Shown: one piece after another, positions 1 through 5,514 of the stretch
How positions within the stretch are numbered: the first letter of the stretch is position 1
Layout: every line of letters starts with the position of its first letter
Source: Actinomycetota bacterium
GTDB lineage: Bacteria; Actinomycetota; UBA4738; HRBIN12
Assembly (NCBI GenBank): GCA_005883885.1
Contig: VAYF01000044.1
Span: forward strand, 1 to 13,216
DNA: 13,216 nucleotides
Reading direction: 5' to 3'
Made by a program: the position numbers and the translations under genes
The notes under the pieces: generated by a model
Told to the model about the DNA's origin: nothing
Database searches by the model: none
Seen by the model: the letters and a program-made list of their open reading frames with translations, nothing else

Positions 1-1
1 G

Positions 2-340
2 ATGGCCTCGATGATCCGGTTCCACCGCGGCGCCGGATGGCCGAAGCCGTCGTACGGTCCGTTCGCGGGTCTCGATCAGGAGGAACGGGCGGCCTGCCAG
101 GTGCTCACGGGGATCCTGCGGATCGCCTACGGCCTGGGACGCGCGGACGAGTCCGACGTGGTCGAGATCGGTGCGAAGATCCGGCGCGGTGAGCTCCGGA
201 TCGTGGTGTCCGGATCCGCGAACCCCGAGGGAGCGGTTGCGGAGGCCGAGGAGCGCGCGGGCGTGCTGGAGCGGGCGATCGGACGGCGGATCCGCTTCGA
301 GATCGTCCCCGAGGGAACCCTGGTCACACGTCCGGGATAG
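2..340 (+). CDS. Exopolyphosphatase / Ppx-GppA family, C-terminal part (5' end outside window)
   Basis: This is the C-terminal end of a Ppx/GppA-type phosphatase, the family that hydrolyses inorganic polyphosphate or pppGpp in the cytoplasm. The readable 112 residues contain the helical HD-like segment typical of these C-termini: a histidine-rich beginning (RFHRGAGWP), a FAGL...ER stretch, and a helix reading LTGILRIAYGLGRADESDV, which matches the family's 'aiLRlAdgLdr' pattern. The last 60 residues form the small alpha/beta tail. The frame is open to the left edge, so the ATG at base 2 is internal and the catalytic ASKHA domain lies outside the window. The stop codon overlaps the 3' end of the convergent GNAT gene by 17 bp. 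Family assignment is fairly secure; whether it acts as Ppx or GppA cannot be told. Confidence 0.8.
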   Translation: MASMIRFHRGAGWPKPSYGPFAGLDQEERAACQVLTGILRIAYGLGRADESDVVEIGAKIRRGELRIVVSGSANPEGAVAEAEERAGVLERAIGRRIRFEIVPEGTLVTRPG

Positions 341-1106
341 GCCCCTTCGTGGAGGCGAGGAAGCCGACCGGCGCGAACCCGAGCCGTTCGTAGAACCGGA
401 CGATGGCCGCCGAGCCCGGGTCGCACAGCAGGAACGGGCCGTCGGCGCCCGCTCGGCGTGATTCCTCGCCGATCCGTGTGACGACGGCGCCGGCGTAGCC
501 GCGTCCGCGCGCGGCCGGGTCGGTGGCGACGTTGTCGACGTAGCCCGTTCCGGCGAGTACCAGGAGCGTGCCGAGCGAGACGGGCCGGCCGTGATCGTCC
601 CGCACGGCGAACCACCGCTTGCCGGCGGGCGCGAGGATCGCGCGCTCGAGCGTCAGGAGCTGCTCGACGGCCCCCGCCGGCTCGATCCCGAACGAGTCGC
701 GCATCGAGCCGGCGGCGGCCGACCACAGCTCGTCGCCCGGCATGAGCTCCTCGACCGGGATGTCCTCCCCGCTCCGCCCGGGGATCCCGTCGAGGACCAT
801 CGCGAGGTCCCAGGAGATCCGATGCCCGCGGGCCGAGAGCTCCGCGAGCAGCTCGCCGTGCGCCTCGTGGTGGAACGAGACCACGTGCTCCACCTGAGCT
901 CCGGCGCGTACGAGGGCCGGGAGCAGGTCCGCCTCGATCGTCGCGGCCGAGACCTCGGTCGCGACGTCGACACGAGCGTAGTTCGTGTCCCAGACGTCGG
1001 GGAACCGAGCGTCGGTGACGACCGCCCCCCATGGCGTCGACAGGACGTCGGCCACCAGATCGTCCAGCGAGATCCAGAAGAGGAGCAGCGGTTCCGGGAG
1101 CGGCAC
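324..1106 (-). CDS. GNAT-family N-acetyltransferase
   Basis: A 260-residue protein with a C-terminal GNAT acetyltransferase domain, which transfers acetyl from acetyl-CoA to an amine; the substrate is unknown. The C-terminal 100 residues show the motif sequence: VDNVATDPAARGRGYA (motif A, the acetyl-CoA pyrophosphate loop with RGRGYA), then a helix and a 'IVRFYERLGF' motif B, followed by the end FLAS. The N-terminal half (histidine-containing VSFHHE near residue 75) is less conserved and may be a second, degenerate GNAT-like fold. I chose GTG at 1106 because conserved-looking sequence begins there and a TAGCCT box (1115-1120) lies 8 nt upstream, implying a leaderless mRNA. An ATG at 1151 is also in frame but would overlap the divergent corA start. 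The gene is convergent with and overlaps the Ppx gene. Confidence 0.82.
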   Translation of the reverse strand: MPLPEPLLLFWISLDDLVADVLSTPWGAVVTDARFPDVWDTNYARVDVATEVSAATIEADLLPALVRAGAQVEHVVSFHHEAHGELLAELSARGHRISWDLAMVLDGIPGRSGEDIPVEELMPGDELWSAAAGSMRDSFGIEPAGAVEQLLTLERAILAPAGKRWFAVRDDHGRPVSLGTLLVLAGTGYVDNVATDPAARGRGYAGAVVTRIGEESRRAGADGPFLLCDPGSAAIVRFYERLGFAPVGFLASTKGPIPDV

Positions 1107-1114
1107 GATGCGCG

Positions 1115-1142
1115 AGGCTATCGCTGGAGGCTGGGGTACGCT
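1115..1142. promoter_or_regulatory. Compact divergent leaderless promoters for GNAT (-) and corA (+)
   Basis: On the plus strand TACGCT (1137-1142) is followed by 7 nt and then the corA ATG at 1150. On the minus strand TAGCCT (1120-1115) is followed by 8 nt and then the GTG at 1106. Both fit the actinobacterial TAnnnT -10 pattern, and neither gene has a well-placed Shine-Dalgarno sequence. The boxes are only 16 bp apart, so the -35 zone of each promoter covers the -10 box of the other. Simultaneous occupancy by two polymerases seems unlikely (inference). Confidence 0.5.
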
Positions 1143-1149
1143 CGCCGCC

Positions 1150-2142
1150 ATGATCCGGGCGCACGCGTTCCGCGACGGGCTCTTGATGGAGGGCGAGCTG
1201 CTGCTCGGTGACGCGGAACGGCTCCTCGAAGACGAACACGTCTTCGTGTGGATCGATGTCGAACAGCCGGACGATGAGGAGATCGACGCGCTCGGATCCA
1301 TCTTCGGGCTGCATCCGGTGACGATCGAAGACGCGCATCACCTGCACCAACGGCCGAAGGTCGAGCTCTTCGAGGGATACGCCTTCGTGGTGGTGCACCC
1401 GCTGGATCTGGGGTCCAAGGAGGGTGACGAGGGGCTGATCGACCAGGAGCTTCACGCCTTCGTCGGCGGCGGCTACCTCGCCACGCTCCGGTACGGCCCC
1501 GGCCCGTTCTCGCTCGACGTCGTCACGCGCCGTTGGCGCGCGCAACCGGAGCTGCTCGCGAACGAAGGAGGCGGCTTCGCCGTGTACGTGCTGATCGACG
1601 AGGTCGTCGACGGCTACCTCTCCATCATCGAAGCGTTCGAGGACCGCGCGGACGATCTGGAGGACGACGTCTTCAGCGTGGGAGCCGCCGAGGACAGCGG
1701 GATCGCGCTGCAGGAGCGGATCTTCCTGTTGAAACGCGAGGTCGTGCGGCTTCGTCGGTTCGCGGCGCCGCTGCGCCAGGCGCTCGACCTGCTCCAGGAA
1801 GAACCGAAGTTGGCCGGATCACCGCTCGCTCCGTACTACCGCGACGTGACCGAGCACGTGATCCGCGTGACCGAGCTCGCCGACAACATCCGCGACCTCC
1901 TCACCTCGCTCCTCGAGGTCCGGGTGAGCCAAGTCGCGAACCGATCGAACGAGATCATGAAGAAGCTGTCCGCGTGGGCGGGGATCATCCTCGTGCCGAC
2001 GTTGATCGCCGGCATCTACGGGATGAACTTCGCGGGGATGCCCGAGCTGCGCTGGTCCCTGGGATACCCGGCCGCGCTGGGCACGATGCTGCTTTCCGGC
2101 AGCATCCTGTACGTGATGTTCAAGCGCCGGGGCTGGCTGTAG
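1150..2142 (+). CDS. corA: CorA-family Mg2+/Co2+ transporter
   Basis: A 330-residue inner-membrane divalent cation channel of the CorA/MIT family. The family signature YGMNFAGMPEL lies at the end of the first transmembrane helix (IILVPTLIAGIYGMNF), and the second helix (YPAALGTMLLSGSILYVMF) ends in the usual short basic tail (KRRGWL). The N-terminal 240 residues are the acidic cytoplasmic funnel domain, with the expected WIDVEQPDDEEI start, a HPVTIEDAHHLHQRPKVELFEGYAFVVVHPL segment and a long coiled helix. Length matches the family. ATG 1150 is preferred because homology begins just after it and a TACGCT box is 7 nt upstream. The GGAGG at 1126-1130 is about 19 nt away, too far to act as a ribosome binding site. 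An upstream in-frame ATG at 985 would only add low-complexity sequence antisense to the GNAT gene. Confidence 0.95.
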   Translation: MIRAHAFRDGLLMEGELLLGDAERLLEDEHVFVWIDVEQPDDEEIDALGSIFGLHPVTIEDAHHLHQRPKVELFEGYAFVVVHPLDLGSKEGDEGLIDQELHAFVGGGYLATLRYGPGPFSLDVVTRRWRAQPELLANEGGGFAVYVLIDEVVDGYLSIIEAFEDRADDLEDDVFSVGAAEDSGIALQERIFLLKREVVRLRRFAAPLRQALDLLQEEPKLAGSPLAPYYRDVTEHVIRVTELADNIRDLLTSLLEVRVSQVANRSNEIMKKLSAWAGIILVPTLIAGIYGMNFAGMPELRWSLGYPAALGTMLLSGSILYVMFKRRGWL

Positions 2143-2145
2143 CTC

Positions 2146-2475
2146 GTGTGTCGCGCGGTGAAGGTGCTCTGCGTGGCCACCGACGAAGACGCCCTCGTGC
2201 GGCTTCGCCACGCGTCGGTGGGCGCGGGATGGGAGCTGGTGTCCGGAGCGATCGACCTACGCGGGGCGCTGGATCAGCTCGACGTCGAGCGACCGCACGC
2301 GTTGGTCGTCTTCGGTCCGTTCGACGACCTCGTGGCGCTGGCGGCGGAGCGCTTCCCGGGGATGCGGATCATCACGGACCGGGACACACCCGGAGCGAGC
2401 GTGGTCGCGACGTCCATCGAGGACGTCCGGGAGCTGCTCGCGGAGCAGTCCCGTCCGGGCGGTCCCGTCCGGTGA
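2146..2475 (+). CDS. Small hypothetical protein, receiver-like alpha/beta fold
   Basis: A protein of about 109 residues whose function I do not recognise. It begins with a hydrophobic strand (VKVLCVATDEDALVRLRHA), continues as alternating helices and strands (HALVVFG; MRIITD; ASVVATSIEDVRELL), and ends with a charged tail. The pattern resembles a CheY-like receiver domain, but the expected phosphorylatable aspartate after the third strand is absent (VVFGP there), so it would not be a normal response regulator. The GTG start is 3 nt after the corA stop, so it is probably co-transcribed and translationally coupled. A second GTG at 2158, just before the first strand, is an equally good start. 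It ends 6 bp before the convergent transglycosylase gene. Coding status is supported by tight packing with corA and by protein-like composition. Confidence 0.65.
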   Translation: MCRAVKVLCVATDEDALVRLRHASVGAGWELVSGAIDLRGALDQLDVERPHALVVFGPFDDLVALAAERFPGMRIITDRDTPGASVVATSIEDVRELLAEQSRPGGPVR

Positions 2476-2481
2476 CCGGGA

Positions 2482-2916
2482 TCAGCTCCAGGGCGCCCAC
2501 CCGTACCGGCGAACCATCTTCATCGTCACGATGATGTTGGCGCGGGCGTTGAAGGCCGACCAGCCCTTGAAGCCGTAGTCGTACGCACGACCCGGCCAAT
2601 ACCTACACAGGTGCTGGTAGATGCCCTTGGCGCAGCTCCAGGCGTTGTACGCATCGGGGTCGAACATGGACTCCCGATGGGCGATCGTCACGGCCTTGTC
2701 CGGGTTGACCCCGTAGTAGCGCGCCGCGCACCGGATCAGCCGCCTGACCTGGAGCGGTCCATCGCGCCACTGGATCGCGCAGATCTTGCTCGGTGTGAAG
2801 CTGTAAGAAGCGTCGCCCGTCACCGCCGAAGCGCGTGCTCCGGGGGAAGCGATGAAGAGTGCGGTCAGGATCAGCGTCGCGGCGAGTGCGCGACGCGGCC
2901 GGATCGCGTTCGTCAT
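2482..2916 (-). CDS. Secreted lytic-transglycosylase-like (SLT/lysozyme fold) protein
   Basis: A small exported protein of about 144 residues. Residues 1-30 form a signal peptide: basic start (NAIRPRRA), hydrophobic core (ALAATLILTALFIA) and an ARASA cleavage site. The mature part has a lysozyme/SLT-like core: 'IRCAARYYGVNPDKAVTIAHRES' with the glutamate of HRES as the likely catalytic acid, then AYNAWSCAKGIYQHL and a C-terminal helix FNARANIIVTMKMVRRYGWAPW. Such proteins cleave peptidoglycan glycan strands outside the membrane. Three in-frame starts are possible (GTG 2928, ATG 2922, ATG 2916). I choose 2916 because the ribosome binding sequence GGGGGTGA ends 8 nt before it, a normal spacing, but only 2 nt before 2922. 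The Shine-Dalgarno lies in the 3' arm of a leader hairpin. It could equally be an Rpf-like or generic 'transglycosylase SLT' protein. Confidence 0.75.
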   Translation of the reverse strand: MTNAIRPRRALAATLILTALFIASPGARASAVTGDASYSFTPSKICAIQWRDGPLQVRRLIRCAARYYGVNPDKAVTIAHRESMFDPDAYNAWSCAKGIYQHLCRYWPGRAYDYGFKGWSAFNARANIIVTMKMVRRYGWAPWS

Positions 2917-2923
2917 GGGCATC

Positions 2924-2967
2924 TTCACCCCCGCGGTGGGCGGAGCTGGCAGCTGCGCCCGCGTGAA
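2924..2967 (-). promoter_or_regulatory. Hairpin sequestering the transglycosylase ribosome binding site
   Basis: Read on the minus strand, TTCAC (2967-2963) can pair with GTGAA (2928-2924), GGGCG (2960-2956) with CGCCC (2942-2938), and AGCT (2954-2951) with AGCT (2947-2944) around a GCC loop. The outer arm contains the end of GGGGGTGA, the likely Shine-Dalgarno. A second perfect stem (CGGCGAA-GGG-TTCGCCG, 2990-2974) lies just upstream, enclosed by CGGCC/GGCCG. The arrangement looks like a translational expression platform. No ligand or known riboswitch class is identified. Confidence 0.4.
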
Positions 2968-3230
2968 CCGGCCCGGCGAACCCTTCGCCGCTGTCTCCGG
3001 CCGACCCGCGGTAGGTCGTGGGTGTCGGCATCACCTCCTGCGTCTGTCGCTCTTCACGTGTGACCTATCCCGCCCGCGGGCTCCCCCCGTTCCAACGTCC
3101 CGGTCACGTGGGCGTGCGCGAACCGACCCTGGGAAGGCGGAAGCGCACGCACGTGCCGGGAAGGGAACGGACGGGGGGTGTCCGTAGGAAGGTCGACCTA
3201 CCCTACCGACGGAGCGAACGTTACGGCAAA
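2968..3230. other. Repeat-rich intergenic region between transglycosylase and ispH
   Basis: There is no convincing gene from 2917 to 3308. On the minus strand an AGGAGGTGATG (3039-3029) joins a perfect Shine-Dalgarno directly to an ATG with no spacer. The reading frame that follows is the shadow of the transglycosylase gene, so I do not call it. TAGGTC (3012-3017) can pair with GACCTA (3062-3067). A large imperfect inverted repeat spans 3083-3178. A perfect palindrome, AGGTCGACCT, sits at 3190-3199. The hexamer CACGTG occurs three times (3055, 3105, 3150). A minus-strand TAGGGT (3205-3200) could be the -10 box of a leader of about 280 nt for the transglycosylase. All of these are sequence observations; their roles are unknown. 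Confidence 0.5.
3083..3178. repeat. Large imperfect inverted repeat (96-nt hairpin)
   Basis: Arms pair as follows: CCCC (3083-3086) with the G-run at 3173-3178; CCGTTCC (3087-3093) with GGAACGG (3164-3170); CCCGG (3099-3103) with CCGGG (3156-3160); CACGT (3105-3109) with ACGTG (3151-3155); GCGTGCGC (3112-3119) with GCGCACGC (3143-3150). The loop is 23 nt. This is about 29 base pairs broken only by small bulges. There is no T-tract on either strand, so it is not a classical terminator. It could be a structured RNA in either leader or a protein-binding site. Confidence 0.55.
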
Positions 3231-3253
3231 TAGACTGTGACCGCGGGTCACAG
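3231..3253 (+). promoter_or_regulatory. ispH promoter -10 box and overlapping inverted repeat
   Basis: TAGACT (3231-3236) is a plausible -10 box; no good -35 box is visible. Overlapping it is a perfect inverted repeat, CTGTGACC-GCG-GGTCACAG (3235-3253), placed at the expected transcription start. It contains TGTGA and TCACA half-sites as in CRP/FNR-type operators, but with a 7-bp rather than the usual 6-bp spacer. It could be an operator or a 5'-end mRNA hairpin. Confidence 0.45.
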
Positions 3254-3258
3254 GGGTG

Positions 3259-3294
3259 CCTGCGAGCATGGAGACCCCTGCGAGCATGGAGACC
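3259..3294 (+). repeat. Two exact tandem copies of an 18-bp repeat in the ispH leader
   Basis: CCTGCGAGCATGGAGACC occurs at 3259-3276 and again, without a gap, at 3277-3294. The core CATGGAG recurs at 3294-3300 and 3308-3314, giving four copies before ispH. Each copy carries a GGAG that could mimic a Shine-Dalgarno and an ATG that could act as a decoy start. The last GGAG (3297-3300) is 8 nt before the chosen ispH ATG. Confidence 0.8.
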
Positions 3295-3308
3295 ATGGAG
3301 TCCAGAAC

Positions 3309-4265
3309 ATGGAGATGAGCGATCGCCCGAGCCACCGCATCGTGCTGCTCGCCGCCCCGCGCGGCTACTGCGCGGGGGTCGAGCGTGCGGTGGAGGCCGT
3401 CGAGCGGGCACTCGACAAGCACGGCGCCCCCGTCTACGTCCGGAAGCAGATCGTGCACAACCTGCACGTCGTGCGTGACCTGGAGGCGAAGGGCGCGATC
3501 TTCGTCGACGAGATCGACCAGGTCCCGGTCGGAGCGGTCACGGTCCTTTCGGCTCACGGGTCGCCGCCGTCGGTCTACGAAGAAGCCGGCCGCCGCGAGC
3601 TCCAGCTGATCGATGCCACCTGTCCGCTCGTGACGAAGGTCCACGTGGAGGCCCGCCGATTCGCCGGGGAAGGCAGGACGATCGTGCTGATCGGCCACGC
3701 CGGGCACGAGGAGGTCGAGGGGACCAGCGGGCAGGCCCCCGACCGGACCGTCTTGGTGCAGGACCTCAAGGAAGCGGCGCAGGTGGAGCTCCCGACGGGA
3801 CCGATCGCTTACCTGACGCAGACCACCCTGTCGGTGGATGAGACCGGTCAGATCGTCGAGGCGCTCCGCGACCGCTATCCCGAGCTCCAACCGCCGCCGC
3901 GCGAGGACATCTGCTACGCCACCCAGAACCGTCAGGACGCGGTGAAGGCGATCGCGCCGCGCGCCGACGTCGTGCTGGTGATCGGCTCGAAGAACTCATC
4001 GAACTCGAACCGCCTCGCGGAGGTCGCCCGTGAGCTCGGCGCGGCGGCGTACCTCGTCGATGACGAGACCGAGGTGGACCCGGCGTGGGTGGCCCGTGCC
4101 GCGACCGTCGGAATCACCTCCGGGGCGAGCGCGCCGGAGCATCTCGTGACGCGGATGCTGTCGTGGCTTGCGGAGCACGGCTTCGACGACGTCGAGTCGG
4201 TCCCGATCGTCGAGGAGGGGGTGCGGTTCTCGTTGCCTGCGGGGGTGCGCGAGTCGACCCGATGA
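3309..4265 (+). CDS. ispH: 4-hydroxy-3-methylbut-2-enyl diphosphate reductase (IspH/LytB)
   Basis: IspH catalyses the last step of the MEP isoprenoid pathway, reducing HMBPP to IPP and DMAPP with an oxygen-sensitive iron-sulfur cluster. The 318 residues carry all expected signatures: APRGYCAGV with the first cluster cysteine (C21), VHN (H50), SAHGSPP (H83), DATCPLV with C105, GHAGHEEVEGT (H130/H133 region), a TQTTLSV strand, DICYATQNRQ with C202, and the substrate-binding GSKNSSNSNRL and TSGASAPEHLV loops. Three cysteines are correctly placed, so the enzyme should be intact. I choose ATG 3309 because GGAG (3297-3300) is 8 nt upstream; ATG 3315 has its GGAG directly abutting. The frame stays open back to a GTG at 3237, which would translate the tandem repeats, and I consider that unlikely. 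It ends 21 bp before the convergent Lrp-like gene. Confidence 0.97.
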   Translation: MEMSDRPSHRIVLLAAPRGYCAGVERAVEAVERALDKHGAPVYVRKQIVHNLHVVRDLEAKGAIFVDEIDQVPVGAVTVLSAHGSPPSVYEEAGRRELQLIDATCPLVTKVHVEARRFAGEGRTIVLIGHAGHEEVEGTSGQAPDRTVLVQDLKEAAQVELPTGPIAYLTQTTLSVDETGQIVEALRDRYPELQPPPREDICYATQNRQDAVKAIAPRADVVLVIGSKNSSNSNRLAEVARELGAAAYLVDDETEVDPAWVARAATVGITSGASAPEHLVTRMLSWLAEHGFDDVESVPIVEEGVRFSLPAGVRESTR

Positions 4266-4286
4266 GCGGCTCGGCGTAAGGTGCGC

Positions 4287-4835
4287 TCAGCTCCAGGCGC
4301 TGAACTGGTCGCGGTCCTCTTCGCCCTCGTCGAAGGCGATCGAGACCAGCGTGCTCGTCGAGAGCACCCCCGGGATCGCATGCACCTGCTCGAGGATGAT
4401 GCCGCTCGCCGTCTCCCACGGTTGGGCGATGCAGGCGAGGATGTCCCACCGGCCCGCGAGCAGGGCCACGCCGTCGATCTCCTCCATCCCCGCGAGCGCC
4501 TCGCCGATGTCGACCGCCTTGCCGGCCGCGGCCTTGATGTGGACGTAACAGGCGTTGGGGAGGATCTGCGGCGGCGACACCGCGATGCCGAACAGCCCGG
4601 CCCGATCGGGCGGCACGACAGGAGCGGTGATCGTCTGCACCACGCCGGGGATCTGATGGACCTCGGCGAGCACGCCGTTGCCGATCTCATCGAGCGTCGC
4701 ACCCCGCGCGTAGAGCAGCAGATCCCATTCGCCGACCGTCGGCACCACGCGCTTGATCCCCGGCTTGGCCGCGAGCACGGCGAGCACGTCCGCCATCGAC
4801 CCCGACGCGATCCGGATGTAGACGTACGCGTCCAT
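4287..4835 (-). CDS. Tandem Lrp/AsnC ligand-binding (RAM) domain protein without HTH
   Basis: A 182-residue protein made of two copies of the alpha/beta RAM ligand-binding domain found at the C-terminus of Lrp/AsnC regulators. Copy 1 (residues 1-80) reads AYVYIRIASGS...VLAVLAAKPGIKRVVPTVGEWDLLLYARGATLDEIGNGVLAEVHQIPGV. Copy 2 (residues 95-175) reads ACYVHIKAAAGKAVDIGEALAGMEEIDGVALLAGRWDILACIAQ...ILEQVHAIPGV. Both have the G-x-W-D turn and the 'IPGV' end. No helix-turn-helix is present, so it is probably an amino-acid or metabolite sensor, or a subunit pairing with another Lrp-type protein (inference). ATG 4835 lies 7 nt after a TACCCT box, suggesting a leaderless transcript of its own, although it is also 49 nt downstream of the PhoU-TrkA_C gene and might be read through. 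An upstream in-frame start at 4871 would precede the promoter box. Confidence 0.82.
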   Translation of the reverse strand: MDAYVYIRIASGSMADVLAVLAAKPGIKRVVPTVGEWDLLLYARGATLDEIGNGVLAEVHQIPGVVQTITAPVVPPDRAGLFGIAVSPPQILPNACYVHIKAAAGKAVDIGEALAGMEEIDGVALLAGRWDILACIAQPWETASGIILEQVHAIPGVLSTSTLVSIAFDEGEEDRDQFSAWS

Positions 4836-4842
4836 GCGTCGC

Positions 4843-4848
4843 AGGGTA
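4843..4848 (-). promoter_or_regulatory. -10 box of leaderless Lrp-like gene
   Basis: TACCCT on the minus strand is followed by 7 nt and then the ATG at 4835. There is no Shine-Dalgarno in the short gap. It matches the spacing seen at corA, the CGNR gene and the HesB-like gene in this window. Confidence 0.45.
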
Positions 4849-4884
4849 GGCCGCCCCACGGAGGGGCTCAAGCAGCGCGCGGGC

Positions 4885-5514
4885 TCACGTCTCGACGGGG
4901 ACGGGTTGCTCGCCGCAGAGGGCGATCAGCTCCTCCTCGCCCTCCTCGGGCCCGATCGAGATCAGCCGGTCACCTCCACGGAGCACCGAGGTTCCGCGCG
5001 GCCGGTAGACCCACCTCGGTCCGCGCTGGATCGCGAGCACGAACATCCCGGTCTCCGTCTCGACCTGCAGCTCCTTCAACGATCTCCCGTCGGCCGGCGA
5101 CCCGGGCTGGACCACCGTCTCGACGCTCGTCTCCTCCGTCTCCTCGAGGGCCATCTGGACGACCGGGTGAAGCGGTTCCCCGTGCTCGACGTACCACGTC
5201 ATGTCTCGCGCCGCATCGCAGATCGACTCGGATGCGCTCGCGAGCCGGAACAGCCCGCGGAGCTCGTCGACGTTGCGCGCTTCCGGCGCCGCCCGCAGCA
5301 CCCAGGACTCGAGCTCGTCCTGCAGCACGTCGGACCGAGCCTCGAGCACGCCCACCTCGGCGGCCAGGGTTCGGTTGTTGAACAGGATCGACGCGTAGGC
5401 GAGGGCGACGGCCGCCTCGGCGAGGTCCTTCATCTCCACGAGGATGTCGACCGCACGATCGAGCTCCGACAGCGGCGGCGCGTCGCTCTGCGGCGCCTGG
5501 GGTCGAATTCCCAT
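4885..5514 (-). CDS. PhoU-TrkA_C (RCK_C) domain protein, second copy
   Basis: A protein of about 209 residues with two domains. Residues ~10-115 are a PhoU-like helical bundle (LDRAVDILVEMKDLAEAAVALAYASILFNNRTLAAEVGVLEARSDVLQDELES). Residues ~130-205 are a complete TrkA_C/RCK_C domain (SLKELQVETETGMFVLAIQRGPRWVYRP...LRGGDRLISIGPEEG). RCK_C domains bind small ligands such as c-di-AMP or ions and gate cation transporters. The protein is therefore probably a cytoplasmic regulator of the SLC41/MgtE-type transporter encoded two genes upstream (inference). The start is uncertain: ATG 5514 and GTG 5544 are in frame and neither has a Shine-Dalgarno. The gene overlaps the preceding copy by about 85 nt, so translation may be coupled. 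The paralogue just upstream shares about the same architecture. Confidence 0.8.
   Translation of the reverse strand: MGIRPQAPQSDAPPLSELDRAVDILVEMKDLAEAAVALAYASILFNNRTLAAEVGVLEARSDVLQDELESWVLRAAPEARNVDELRGLFRLASASESICDAARDMTWYVEHGEPLHPVVQMALEETEETSVETVVQPGSPADGRSLKELQVETETGMFVLAIQRGPRWVYRPRGTSVLRGGDRLISIGPEEGEEELIALCGEQPVPVET

Noticed and set aside
127..1545. Long minus-strand ORF over ppx, GNAT and corA
   Set aside because: It is a shadow of three recognised genes and has low-complexity composition.
2603..3034. Minus-strand ORF starting directly at AGGAGGTGATG
   Set aside because: The Shine-Dalgarno abuts the ATG with no spacer, and most of the ORF is the transglycosylase gene read in another frame, with an arginine/proline-rich shadow composition.
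3235..3253. A standard CRP operator
   Set aside because: The TGTGA and TCACA half-sites are separated by 7 rather than 6 bp, so it does not fit the usual CRP spacing; kept only as an inverted repeat.
3237..3308. Longer IspH with an N-terminal extension encoded by the tandem repeats
   Set aside because: The extension would encode a repetitive Cys/His-containing stretch not seen in IspH, and overlaps the promoter-proximal inverted repeat; ATG 3309 has a well-spaced GGAG.
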